Positions 28,368-36,682 are shown, counted from the stretch's first letter. The stretch is DNA of 64,000 nt from an uncultured Rikenellaceae bacterium (GCA_946486375.1 CAMLTW010000009.1:1-64000); one strand, 5' to 3'. Made by a program: numbers and translations. Notes: a model not told the origin generated them from the sequence alone.

Positions 28368-28409
28368 AACAATTAAAATTAAGGTTCAATGAAATGAAAT
28401 GAAAAATGA

Positions 28410-28868
28410 CTATTTTTTCACCTCTCCGAGGATGCGAATCAACTCAACATCATTATCAGCGTTGGACTTGATGAATATGATTTTATTAAATCTTCCTTCC
28501 TGTGCTTTTGTATCCACGTTCACTATCAGTTTTGCATTCTCTCCTGGGCGGATCGGCGCTTTTGGATAATTAACCGACAAGCAACCACATGATACATCAG
28601 CTTTCAGGATTACCAATGGGTCTTTCCCTATATTCTCTATCTCGAACTCAATCGGGATATCCGGCATTTTCTTCCTGCTTATTTTCCCGAAATCGTACCG
28701 CTTCCTATCCAAATGCAAGTAAGCCCCGTTAATACTGTCCCATGGAACAGTTTGCCGCACAGATTGTTCGCTTTGCTCGCCCATCCCGACATTCATGCCG
28801 TTTTTTGCATTCTTGCTCCCGCACGATTGGATGGTCAATAAACCAAATATTAGTAGAAGGTATTTCAT
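28410..28868 (-). CDS. DUF1573-domain lipoprotein
   Basis: A 152-residue lipoprotein with signal peptide and lipobox IQSC (Cys16). Residues about 50-150 form a DUF1573 immunoglobulin-like domain: YDFGKISRKK, FEIENIGKDPLVI, then VSCGCLSVNYPKAPI and PGENAKLIV, the usual C-G-C motif. The function of DUF1573 is not established; Bacteroidota often place it beside secreted peptides and thioredoxins. It is first in the operon, 42 bp before the Cys-rich lipoprotein, with a clear promoter directly upstream. Confidence 0.82.
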   Translation of the reverse strand: MKYLLLIFGLLTIQSCGSKNAKNGMNVGMGEQSEQSVRQTVPWDSINGAYLHLDRKRYDFGKISRKKMPDIPIEFEIENIGKDPLVILKADVSCGCLSVNYPKAPIRPGENAKLIVNVDTKAQEGRFNKIIFIKSNADNDVELIRILGEVKK

Positions 28869-28889
28869 CCAGTCAATAAATTTTTATAA

Positions 28890-28919
28890 CAAAAGTAAAT
28901 AAAATTCTGATCATTGCAA
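28890..28919 (-). promoter_or_regulatory. Promoter of the Cys-rich lipoprotein operon
   Basis: On the minus strand TTG (28917-28919) is followed after exactly 19 bp by TACTTTTG (28890-28897), the Bacteroidota -33/-7 pair. The start codon of the DUF1573 gene is at 28868, giving a leader of about 15 nt. Confidence 0.75.
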
Positions 28920-29063
28920 TCCTGCGACATAATATTTATCCTGATAATACAAACTCCACAATGCCGGAAGCTGTCTTGCTATAGCCTTTTGAGTCAACTC
29001 AATGTATTCTGAAATAAGTGCATCACTTTGAAGTACTTTAAGAAATATGAGAGCCGATTTTAA
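28911..29063 (-). pseudogene. Possible 3' remnant of an AT-rich gene
   Basis: A minus-strand frame of about 50 codons ends in TGA at 28911. It reads like real protein (SEYIELTQKAIARQL, PALWSLYYQDKYYVAG) but has no start codon of its own and is cut off upstream at a GC-rich hairpin near 29064. I do not recognise the family. The promoter of the DUF1573 gene overlaps its end. It may be what remains of a gene truncated when the island formed. Confidence 0.35.
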
Positions 29064-29090
29064 CCCGGAGCAACTCCGGGCCTTTCTTTC
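29064..29090 (+). terminator. Hairpin terminator at the island edge
   Basis: CCCGGAG (29064-29070) pairs with CTCCGGG (29074-29080) around CAA, followed on the plus strand by CCTTTCTTTC. No intact plus-strand gene lies upstream, so it may be left over from a lost gene. Confidence 0.5.
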
Positions 29091-29205
29091 GAGCCGTGTC
29101 TGCCTATTTTTTAAGGATATACGTTAATCCGGTCCGGTCACTTTCTGGTTGCGGCTATTCGGAAACAGCGGATACTAATAGCGTAAGGTAGATCCAGCGG
29201 CAGCG

Positions 29206-29214
29206 TTATCCACA
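29206..29214 (+). promoter_or_regulatory. Perfect DnaA box (TTATCCACA)
   Basis: A consensus 9-mer 119 bp upstream of the argB start codon. A fourth copy, inverted, lies inside argB at 29357-29365. The rest of the intergenic segment 29091-29284 shows nothing else recognisable. Confidence 0.5.
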
Positions 29215-29284
29215 CGAAAGGCACAAACTGTAAACATCCGGCTGTAAATAACCCGTCCCACCGAAGGTTATTCCCGCAAATTGT

Positions 29285-29292
29285 TAAATTTG
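29285..29292 (+). promoter_or_regulatory. -7 box of argB (TAAATTTG)
   Basis: TAAATTTG fits TAnnTTTG and lies 33 bp before the argB ATG at 29325. A matching -33 TTTG is not evident at the usual distance. Confidence 0.5.
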
Positions 29293-29324
29293 TGTCGAAA
29301 ATCGGATCGAATCCTGTTCAAAGT

Positions 29325-30101
29325 ATGTTGAAAGTTATCAAAATCGGCGGCAACGTTGTGGATAACCCCGCCAAACTGGAAAAATTCCTGACGGATTTCG
29401 CCGCGCTCGAAGGCCCGAAAATCCTGGTGCACGGCGGCGGAAAGATCGCCACCACCGTTTCCAAAGCCCTCGGAATCGAAACCCGGATGATCGACGGTCG
29501 CCGGGTGACGGACGAGGAAACCCTCCGGGTGGTGACCATGGTCTATGCCGGACTGGTGAACAAAACCATCGTGACGGGACTGCAACGCCGCGGCTGCAAC
29601 GCCATCGGGCTGAGCGGAGCGGACGGACAGTTCATCGTCTCGGAAAAACGCACCTCCGTTCCGGTCGACTTTGGCTACGTAGGCGATCCCATCCCGGAAA
29701 AATTCGGCATCGGCACGGCCCGTACCCTGATCGACGCCGGCTATACGATTGTGGCCGCGCCGATCACCCTGTCCGCCGCAGGCGAGTTGCTGAACACGAA
29801 CGCCGATACGGTGGCGCAGACGATCGCCGTCGGCATGGCGACGGCTTACGAAGTGGAACTGGTCTACTGTTTCGAGAAACGAGGGGTGCTGATGAACGTG
29901 GAAGACGACGCATCGGTCATTTCCGAAATCACCCCGGTTCGGTTCGGGGAACTGAAGAAACAGGGAATCGTGGCCGACGGAATGCTGCCCAAACTGGAAA
30001 ACGCCTTCCGGGCCATCGACCGGGGGGTGAAAGCGGTTTCCATTTGCAGCGCCGAAACCCTTTCCGAACCGGGATACGGAGGAACAACCCTGAAAAATTA
30101 A
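29325..30101 (+). CDS. argB: Acetylglutamate (N-acylglutamate) kinase
   Basis: A 258-residue amino-acid kinase. Motifs: KVIKIGGNVVDN for phosphate binding, VHGGGK, the NAIGLSGADG segment and NTNADTVAQTIAVGMA. It phosphorylates N-acylglutamate in the second step of ornithine synthesis. The ATG at 29325 opens the conserved first strand; a GTG 11 codons upstream lies inside the -7 box and is rejected. It is separated from argD by the AT-rich island and has its own promoter. argF-type and argH genes are absent from the window. Confidence 0.93.
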   Translation: MLKVIKIGGNVVDNPAKLEKFLTDFAALEGPKILVHGGGKIATTVSKALGIETRMIDGRRVTDEETLRVVTMVYAGLVNKTIVTGLQRRGCNAIGLSGADGQFIVSEKRTSVPVDFGYVGDPIPEKFGIGTARTLIDAGYTIVAAPITLSAAGELLNTNADTVAQTIAVGMATAYEVELVYCFEKRGVLMNVEDDASVISEITPVRFGELKKQGIVADGMLPKLENAFRAIDRGVKAVSICSAETLSEPGYGGTTLKN

Positions 30102-31089
30102 CTTTATTCCGTCCGCCGATCTTTATTTTGGAAACAACAGGGGAAGCGGACAGACACAACCGTCGCCCTACCGACGCCCTTTGCCATGACGGGAGAGGTA
30201 AAACAATGCCCGAGGGGACAGAAGGCCCCGGACTTAACAACCTTATCCCAAGGAAAGCCGAAAGTACGATGCGAAGATCTTTCTTTTTTCAAACCAAACA
30301 GAGAGATTGCCGCGTCGCCGACGCTTCAAGGTCAGCGCATAACCGGTTGCGGATGCTACCTCCCTGCGCTTTTTCCGTGCCGTCCCTTGCGGGACGACCA
30401 CGGACTGAGGTCGGTGAACTCGCATGGCCGAAGGCCCTGCTCGGTTCGCAATGACACAACGCAACGAAGCACAGATGGTTGTAAGAGAGTCGGAAGGACA
30501 ATACGGTTTCCGAACTACAGGAAGTCCCTCCTTCTATGGCGTCATTCCCAGGAAAAACCGAGAGGGTTTGACGTGGAAATTTCCAGACACGTCAGTAAAG
30601 CGAATCCGCTTCCGAAAGGTGAGAGGTTCAGATTGCCGCATCGGGCCTTGCGGGCCGCCTTAGGATGACACATTGCAACCGGAAACCTCTTGCCGTCCGG
30701 AAACAGTATCATCATCACATCATGGCGATAAGCACCGGCAACGTGACAATGACGCAACGGCAATGCCTTTGAAAGACGGTAGCTGAATCATCAGGACGAC
30801 GCCAAGACCGGAGTTCCGAATAGCCGGAAGAAACTACGAACCGCACGGCCGAGAGCTTCCAAAAAGATCGGGAGAAATCCGGAACGAGGTTACAAGCGAA
30901 CCATCGCCGCCATCCTTCTGTCCCGACCGCGGTCCGATCCCTGCAACGATTGCCCGGAACGGTTTGCATCCAATTCGTACGAAGCGGCGTTTCCCGATCG
31001 GACAGGCTTCAAGCAAGTTCCTTCCAGAGATGCAACCGGCCTGAAACGAAAAGAGGACGACCGGAATATCCGATCGTCCTCTTGCGTTG
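30102..31089. repeat. Gene-free stretch with a second interspersed-repeat patch
   Basis: No coding sequence is convincing here. From about 30298 to 30680 the sequence repeats the module style of 400-1120: GAGATTGCCGCGTCGCC and GGTTCGCAATGACAC, then GGCGTCATTCCCAGGAAA with GTTTGACGTGGAAAT, and GGGCCTTGCGGGCCGCC with TTAGGATGAC. The copies are diverged from those at the window start. From about 30680 to 31050 I see nothing specific. Confidence 0.6.
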
Positions 31090-31160
31090 TTGACCCACCA
31101 GGATTCGAACCTAGAAAGGCAGAACCAGAATCTGCAGTGTTACCATTACACCATGGGTCA
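31090..31160 (-). tRNA. tRNA-Gln (anticodon CTG)
   Basis: The minus strand folds as a full cloverleaf. Acceptor TGACCCA pairs with TGGGTCA. The D-arm is GTGTAATGGTAACAC. The anticodon stem GCAGA/TCTGC encloses the loop TTCTGGT, giving CTG. The T-arm CTAGG/CCTGG holds TTCGAAT. The 3' CCA is not encoded. It is one of two Gln tRNAs about 190 bp apart. Confidence 0.93.
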
Positions 31161-31351
31161 ATTTACCGTTTCAAACTTTTTCAGAACCTTTGTCGAATCT
31201 CTGCGTTCCCCTTGCTTCCACCTCTCGTTTTATCTTTCTTCCGTCCTTTCAGCCTCTCCCTTCATCCCCTCCTTTCTCCTTCTCACCTATCCCTCTCTCC
31301 CGCATAGGCTTCATTTCTCCCCCCACCACTTCTCTCCGGCCCCTCTGGGTG
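31161..31351. other. Pyrimidine-rich spacer between the two tRNA-Gln genes
   Basis: From about 31200 to 31350 the plus strand is almost entirely C and T (for example CTCTCCCTTCATCCCCTCC). On the transcribed minus strand this is a purine-rich tract between the two tRNAs, probably part of a common precursor. No gene is present. Confidence 0.5.
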
Positions 31352-31422
31352 TTGACCCATCAGGACTCGAACCTGAAACGACAGAACCAAAATCTGCTGT
31401 GTTACCATTACACCATGGGTCA
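31352..31422 (-). tRNA. tRNA-Gln (anticodon TTG)
   Basis: The minus strand has acceptor TGACCCA/TGGGTCA and a D-arm identical to its neighbour. The anticodon stem GCAGA/TCTGT encloses TTTTGGT, giving TTG. The T-arm CAGG/CCTG holds TTCGAGT. With the CTG copy it covers both Gln codons. It is upstream of that copy in the transcript. Confidence 0.93.
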
Positions 31423-31478
31423 ATCATGGTTCGTTTCCACGGGGCAAAGATAAATAAAAATTTTTCCGCGCCAAAAAA

Positions 31479-32189
31479 TCAGAACATTTTTTTGCGGGAA
31501 GCCGTCACCACGAAATCTTTCAGGTAAAACGGTTCGAAGTAAGCCACGTCCGCAAAGTCCTTCGCCCGGTAAGCCTCTTCCGCCAATCCCGCCATGCCCC
31601 GCGCCGAAGGATAGACGCTCACCGCCCGCAGGTTCGGATTCCGGATCACCGCTTCGCACTTCGGGGCCCCGCTGCCGAAAATCACCAATTCCCGCCGGGC
31701 GAGAATGTCCGCAAAACTGTCTTCCCCGACGATCATCGCCTCCACTTCCGTCTGCGGATTCAGGGCGCTGTCGAACACCTGCGCATAGACTTCCATCCGC
31801 CGGGCGTCGATCATGGGGCACAGGAAGGCCTGTTCCATGTTCTCCACATCCAGGATGCCCGCATCGTGATCTTCCAGCGCCACACAGGCCATCGCCTTCA
31901 GGCTGCTGACCGCGATCAGGGGTTTTCCCGTCCCGTAACACAGCCCTTTGGCCATGGAAACCCCGATCCGCAGACCGGTGTAGGAACCCGGCCCCATCCC
32001 TACGGCTACCGCATCCAGTTCCTCGGCATCGATTCCGATTTCCCGGAAAATCTCTTCAATATAAATGCCAAGATTTTGGGCGTGGTGCCTTCCTTCCGTA
32101 CTTTCCCGCAAAGAAATCAGGCGTCCGTTCCGGGAAAGGGCCACGGAACAAATGTCGGTACCGGTTTCGATGCTTAAAATGAGCGCCAT
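31479..32189 (-). CDS. tsaB: tRNA threonylcarbamoyladenosine biosynthesis protein TsaB
   Basis: A 236-residue ASKHA-fold protein (YeaZ family). It begins with ILSIETGTDICSVAL and contains ESTEGRHHAQNL and the signature GMGPGSYTGLRIG. TsaB partners TsaD in forming t6A37 on ANN-decoding tRNAs; it has no catalytic metal site of its own. On the minus strand a -7-like TACCTTTG lies at 32213-32220. It is directly upstream of the two tRNA-Gln genes and may be cotranscribed with them. Confidence 0.92.
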   Translation of the reverse strand: MALILSIETGTDICSVALSRNGRLISLRESTEGRHHAQNLGIYIEEIFREIGIDAEELDAVAVGMGPGSYTGLRIGVSMAKGLCYGTGKPLIAVSSLKAMACVALEDHDAGILDVENMEQAFLCPMIDARRMEVYAQVFDSALNPQTEVEAMIVGEDSFADILARRELVIFGSGAPKCEAVIRNPNLRAVSVYPSARGMAGLAEEAYRAKDFADVAYFEPFYLKDFVVTASRKKMF

Positions 32190-32307
32190 AGATGCGATGG
32201 ATTTGATGGGGGCAAAGGTAACAATTTCCGGTCAAAACCGCCAGCCCCGGACGGCAAAGCGCCCTCCTTTCGGAAAAAGCTCCCTGTCCGCGAAAAGAAG
32301 CCGCCCC

Positions 32308-32751
32308 CTACCTCTCGTCCTGCCCCACCGTGACCGATGGGCGCATATACTTCCAGGTCAGCACCGTAAAGACGACGGAAGCGATCAGGAAGACCCACAG
32401 GCCCCAGCCGATGGAAACCGACGCGCCGCCGGCAAACGTCAGGTCGCCCGCCGTTCCTGCCGCCTGACCGAAAGCGCGGTAGCCGGCTCCCAGGTCGTAG
32501 TGGAAAACGGCGATGATGCCCAACAGAAAATCCAACGCCCCGACCGCAGCGGTAAACTTATGCCGTCCATAAGCCAAAAAACCACCTCCCAGCACAATGA
32601 TCAGCGCGAATATCCCCTCGACCGTCCGGATGCCCGACCGGGACGCAGTCGCCGCATCGCCCGGCATTTGGAGGTGCAGCACGATCCAGGGCAGAAAAAC
32701 GGCGACGACCATCGATACCGTAAAAATCAGCGGAACATATTCCCTTTTCAT
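32308..32751 (-). CDS. Four-helix membrane protein of unknown function
   Basis: A 147-residue protein with hydrophobic segments at about 7-27, 44-62, 69-86 and 112-133. The tail after the last helix is short and charged. I do not recognise a family. It lies between tsaB and the TrmH-type gene with more than 100 bp on each side. The coding reading frame and topology are coherent, but no motif suggests a function. Confidence 0.6.
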   Translation of the reverse strand: MKREYVPLIFTVSMVVAVFLPWIVLHLQMPGDAATASRSGIRTVEGIFALIIVLGGGFLAYGRHKFTAAVGALDFLLGIIAVFHYDLGAGYRAFGQAAGTAGDLTFAGGASVSIGWGLWVFLIASVVFTVLTWKYMRPSVTVGQDER

Positions 32752-32870
32752 TTTTTCTCGGTTTGATCCGCAGGGAGTTCCCGCAAAAACAGTGCAAGGA
32801 TGACACCCCTTTCGAATCCGCTTTCAGGCGAAACCATCCGGGGCCGATCGTCCGCCCCGGCTTCCGACAG

Positions 32871-33626
32871 TTACCGCATCCGGCGCCTGAATTCGGCGCA
32901 AACGATCGCCGCAGCCACCGCCACGTTCAGGGACTCGGAGGTCGGAGCACCCGGCGGATAAGCCGGAATCCCGATCCTCCGGTTCACCAGCGCGGTCACG
33001 GCGGGGGAGATGCCTTTGCCCTCGTTTCCCATCACGATGATCCCTTCGGAAGCGAGTTTAGCCCCGTAAAGATCCTCTCCGTCCATGAACGTACCGAAAA
33101 CGGGCTCTCCGTTCCGGAGCGCCTCTTCCAGCAGTCCGGTCAGCTCCGTATAATGAACCCGCACCCGGGCGATGGCCCCCATGGTCGCCTGCACCACTTT
33201 GGGGTTGAAACAGTCCGCGGTAGCCGGAGAGCAGAAAACGTCCCGGATGCCGAACCAGTCGGCCAGCCGGAGGATCGTTCCCAGGTTGCCCGGATCCTGC
33301 ACGTCGTCCAGCGCCAGCGCCAGCGAGCGTCCGAGCATACCCTTCTCCAGCGGATGACGGGGAATTTCCACCAGCGCCAGCACCGGAGAAGGGGTTTTCA
33401 GCAGGCTGATCCGCTCCATATCACCCGCGGAGACCGTCACCACGGAATCCGAAAAAGGAAGGGCGTCGGACGCCTCCGGCAAGGCATACACCTCCCGTAC
33501 CCGGAGCTCCGATTCCATCAGTTCCCTGACCAGTTTGATTCCTTCGGCCACGAAAAGGCCGAGGGCCGTTCGTTCCTTCTTGTCGGCCAGCCGCCTGACC
33601 CGATTTATTTCCGCTTTCGTCAGCAT
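32871..33626 (-). CDS. TrmH/SpoU-family RNA 2'-O-methyltransferase
   Basis: A 251-residue SPOUT methyltransferase. An N-terminal substrate-binding domain (KKERTALGLFVAEGIKLV, residues about 12-30) precedes the trefoil-knot domain, with motif 1 in DDVQDPGNLGTILR, motif 2 in IIVMGNEGKGIS, and motif 3 in IPAYPPGAPTSESLNVAVAAAI. It methylates ribose in rRNA or tRNA; the exact target is unknown (RlmB- or TsnR-like). The ATG at 33626 opens MLTKAEINRV; the upstream extension lacks family similarity. Confidence 0.88.
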   Translation of the reverse strand: MLTKAEINRVRRLADKKERTALGLFVAEGIKLVRELMESELRVREVYALPEASDALPFSDSVVTVSAGDMERISLLKTPSPVLALVEIPRHPLEKGMLGRSLALALDDVQDPGNLGTILRLADWFGIRDVFCSPATADCFNPKVVQATMGAIARVRVHYTELTGLLEEALRNGEPVFGTFMDGEDLYGAKLASEGIIVMGNEGKGISPAVTALVNRRIGIPAYPPGAPTSESLNVAVAAAIVCAEFRRRMR

Positions 33627-33793
33627 GTTTTTTCCGATTTGGTTGCGTCTGCAGGGCACGGACAAAAGGCAAGCGATCTTTCGGCCAATCCCCCCTTCCG
33701 CTGATTTCCCGCTCCGCCGAAGGGATTTCCCCGCGGGAAATTCCGCATATTTTTTTACCTTGTTCCCGGTTTCATCCCATAAATCGCCTGCAC

Positions 33794-34159
33794 ATGATGG
33801 ACATCGAACGTTACCGGGAATACTGCCTCGCCCTGCCGCACGTCACCGAAGAACTGCCGTTCAACGACGTAACCCCGGTCTATAAAGTGGGCGGGAAAAT
33901 CTTCGCCTTCTACGGCACGGACGATTTCGCCGCCGGCATCAACCTGAAATGCGATCCGGATCGGGCCGTCGAACTGCGCGACCGGTGGCCGGACGACATC
34001 CTGCCGGGGTATCACATGAACAAAAAACACTGGAACACCGTCCGCCCGCTGGGCAATCTGCCCGAATCCCTGCTGCTGGAACTCACCCGGCATTCCTACG
34101 ATCTGGTCTGCCGATCCCTGCCGCGGCAGGTACGGACGGAACTGGAAAAAAGAAAGTAG
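33794..34159 (+). CDS. MmcQ/YjbR-family protein
   Basis: A 121-residue protein of the MmcQ/YjbR double-wing fold. Landmarks are LPHVTEELPFNDVTPVYKVGGKIFA at about 14-38, INLKCDPDRAVEL, and PGYHMNKKHWNTV. The fold resembles DNA-binding and secretion-chaperone domains, but the role is unknown. It stands alone on the plus strand between minus-strand genes. Confidence 0.85.
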   Translation: MMDIERYREYCLALPHVTEELPFNDVTPVYKVGGKIFAFYGTDDFAAGINLKCDPDRAVELRDRWPDDILPGYHMNKKHWNTVRPLGNLPESLLLELTRHSYDLVCRSLPRQVRTELEKRK

Positions 34160-34229
34160 TCTTTCCGTATCCGGCTGTCTGTCGTCCTGCGTCCGAACCC
34201 GGAAAAGGGAACCCGGAGCGCCGCGATTC

Positions 34230-35030
34230 CTATTCCGATTCCACGAACGCCTCCAATGCCTTCGCAGCGGCGTCCGGCTCCTCCACAAAGCCCATGTGTC
34301 CCGAATGTTCCAGCCAGACCACCTGTGCCTGCGGATGATTCCGGATCATCGCTTCGGCCGTTTCCGGCCCGATATAGCCGTCCCCTTTCCCGAAAATGAA
34401 CAGCACGGGCGCTTCCAGCCGTCGCAGCATTTCATTCATGTCCTCCCGTTCGATCATGCCGTTGAGCAGCGCCACGATCCCTTCGTCCTCGGTCAGCATC
34501 ACCTGTTCGCCGAGCGCGTCGATTTCGTCGGCCAGCCGTTTCCGGTTTTCCTCCGCGAACCCTTTTTCCGGGGAAGTCCGGGCCAGCAGTTCCTTTTTCC
34601 CGGCACGGATCAAGGCGATTTCCCGGCGCCGGTTTTCCTTTTTTTCCTCGGTATCCGCACCCGGCACGGAATGAAAAAGCACCAGCCCCGACAAGCGTTC
34701 CGGATATTTTTTCGCAAATGCCAGCGCCGCGTATCCCCCCATGGAATGACCCACGAGCGTACATTTCTCCACCCCTATCTTCGCCAGCAGAGCCGCCACG
34801 GTATCCGCCAGGAATTCCATGGAATGCACCTCCCCTACGACTTCCGAAATACCGTGTCCGGGCAAATCGAGGGTAATGACCCGGTACCCGTCGCGGGTCA
34901 GACGCCGCACGAAATCGTCCCACACCTCCAGCGATTCCAGATAGCCGTGCAAGAGCACGATCGGTTTTTCCCCCTTTTCCGAATCCGTGTACCGGAGCGC
35001 CACCGGCCCCGCCATCGTCATTTTTTCCAT
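34230..35030 (-). CDS. Alpha/beta-fold hydrolase
   Basis: A 266-residue hydrolase. The oxyanion strand is [12 protein letters not shown], the nucleophile elbow is GHSMGG, and the catalytic His is in [13 protein letters not shown] charged cap domain covers about 135-190. The ATG at 35030 follows AGGAGAAAG at good distance and is preferred to one 10 codons upstream. Substrate unknown. It is convergent with the MmcQ gene. Confidence 0.85.
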   Translation of the reverse strand: MEKMTMAGPVALRYTDSEKGEKPIVLLHGYLESLEVWDDFVRRLTRDGYRVITLDLPGHGISEVVGEVHSMEFLADTVAALLAKIGVEKCTLVGHSMGGYAALAFAKKYPERLSGLVLFHSVPGADTEEKKENRRREIALIRAGKKELLARTSPEKGFAEENRKRLADEIDALGEQVMLTEDEGIVALLNGMIEREDMNEMLRRLEAPVLFIFGKGDGYIGPETAEAMIRNHPQAQVVWLEHSGHMGFVEEPDAAAKALEAFVESE

Positions 35031-35093
35031 CTTTCTCCTTCCATAAAAAAAGCCGCTCACGACCTGCAGGCAGCTTTCATTCTCGTCAAATCG

Positions 35094-35387
35094 TCAGTTC
35101 TCCAACGCCTCCTCGTCCTCTTCCTCCGCTTCATCCTCCCATTCCTCGTCTTCCCCCTCGTATTCCTCTCCGTCCCCCTCTTCTCCGTCGTCGAAATAAT
35201 CGAGAGCGGACTCCCGTTTGCGCAACGCCATCCATTCCGGGTCTTCGTCCTCCTCGTCCAATCGGGAAATGAAGGACTGCTTTTCTTTGCCGCTTTTGCG
35301 GATAGGCTCCAGTCGGGTGGCTTTTCGGAGCAAATCGTCCGAACCGAAACCGCGCGTTCCGCCCCGGAGACCTTTGTTCGATTTCAT
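35094..35387 (-). CDS. Small protein with basic head and highly acidic tail
   Basis: A 97-residue protein. The first 40 residues are basic and glycine-containing (RGGTRGFGSDDLLRKATRL). From about residue 44 the chain turns strongly acidic, with the last 35 residues mostly Glu and Asp. A TATATTTG -7-like box lies at 35446-35453 on the minus strand. No known domain is recognised. Such a charge split suggests a nucleic-acid- or protein-binding accessory factor. Confidence 0.65.
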   Translation of the reverse strand: MKSNKGLRGGTRGFGSDDLLRKATRLEPIRKSGKEKQSFISRLDEEDEDPEWMALRKRESALDYFDDGEEGDGEEYEGEDEEWEDEAEEEDEEALEN

Positions 35388-35475
35388 GTGTGTGTAAGCG
35401 TGATTAAAATTAAATGATTAAGGGATCAAATGGTTTGCAATGAGACAAATATAATTTTTGTATCCGCAATTTTAA

Positions 35476-36315
35476 TTATTTTTTCCCGACATCTGCCCGC
35501 TGCGCCTTCCATCCGTCCGCATCGGCCTCGCACTCGAAAACCCGCACGGCGGGCCCTTCCAGCCACACATCCGTAAACCGCTGACCGGCGGCTTTTTCAA
35601 AAGAAACTTTCAGTTCTCCCCCCCTCGCATACACCCGGAACTCCCTTCGGGAGGGATAACAGGCCAAGTGCACCGCCAACGCACAGGCCGTCGCCCCCGT
35701 ACCGCACGCAAGCGTCTCATCCTCAACCCCTCTTTCGTAGGTGCGTATCCTGAAATTCCCGTCCGGCAACAATTGTACGAAATTGACGTTCGTGCCTCCC
35801 TGCGCCGCAAAAGCGTCCGAATACCGTATCGCGCGTCCGCGGCCGTACACGTCCACCGCATCCACGTCATCCACGAATTCCACGTAATGAGGCGACCCGG
35901 TGTTCAGGAAAAAATAGTTGTCCCGCGCTTCGCACCCTTCCACATCCGCCATACGGAGCCTCACCCGTCCCCGGTCGCCGTCGGCTTCGAGGATTTCCGC
36001 CTCGTGCACCCCGTCCGAACTGTCGAACCGCTTCAGCGTTCCCCCGATCCCCAGATGATGGGCGAACAGGGCGATGCATCTCCCCCCGTTTCCGCACATG
36101 GTGGATTCCCCGCCGTCGGCGTTGAAATAGCGCATGTAGAACTCGCCCCCTTCCGCAGCGGGTTCCAACGCCATCAGGCCGTCGGCCCCGATCCCGAAAT
36201 GCCGGTCGCAAAGGGCCGCCACGGTTTCCCGGCTCAGATCGGGCCGGCTATCCCGCGCATCCAGCAGGACGAAATCGTTTCCCGCTCCCTGGTACTTGTA
36301 AAACTTACGCCTCAT
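35476..36315 (-). CDS. dapF: Diaminopimelate epimerase
   Basis: A 279-residue cofactor-free racemase that interconverts LL- and meso-diaminopimelate for lysine and peptidoglycan. The first active-site Cys is in MCGNGGRC and the second in ACGTGATACA. The N-terminal YQGAGNDFVLLD is conserved. The ATG at 36315 begins MRRKFYKYQG; a TATATTTG -7 box lies at 36337-36344. Single gene with no obvious partner nearby. Confidence 0.94.
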   Translation of the reverse strand: MRRKFYKYQGAGNDFVLLDARDSRPDLSRETVAALCDRHFGIGADGLMALEPAAEGGEFYMRYFNADGGESTMCGNGGRCIALFAHHLGIGGTLKRFDSSDGVHEAEILEADGDRGRVRLRMADVEGCEARDNYFFLNTGSPHYVEFVDDVDAVDVYGRGRAIRYSDAFAAQGGTNVNFVQLLPDGNFRIRTYERGVEDETLACGTGATACALAVHLACYPSRREFRVYARGGELKVSFEKAAGQRFTDVWLEGPAVRVFECEADADGWKAQRADVGKK

Positions 36316-36682
36316 CGTTCGATTGGGTTGACCCGGCAAATATATAAATTTTAGGGATTTATCTTCACCGAAGCCCGACAAAAATCGACCGGAAAAACGT
36401 TAAATTTTTCTTCCCGTTTTTTCGGGAGGAATCCTTCCTGCTCCGACAAGAGAAACCGGCATTCCGTTGTCCTCGAAGTTCCGGCAGCGGAAAGCTCCCT
36501 GTCGGAAAAGCGCCTCATCGGAGAAAACAGAAACAGCCTGGAAAAAGACCCTGTTTCCGGAAAACGACTCCATCCCCCCCAGCAAAAAGCGTAGCCCGGT
36601 CTGACGACCGGGCTACGCCCCGTGGAAATTTCAGTTTGATGAAAACATGCCCGCGTGCCCGCAGCATATCTTTAAGAAAATC
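36316..36682. other. Intergenic region with a terminator
   Basis: Between dapF and the fabG-like gene I see the dapF promoter (36337-36344) and the hairpin at 36591-36616. No open frame here looks coding. Confidence 0.55.
36584..36616 (-). terminator. Rho-independent terminator after the fabG-like gene
   Basis: GTAGCCCGGT (36591-36600) and ACCGGGCTAC (36607-36616) form a 10-bp stem. On the minus strand it is followed by GCTTTTTGC. It lies 66 bp after the stop of the gene ending at 36683. Confidence 0.8.
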
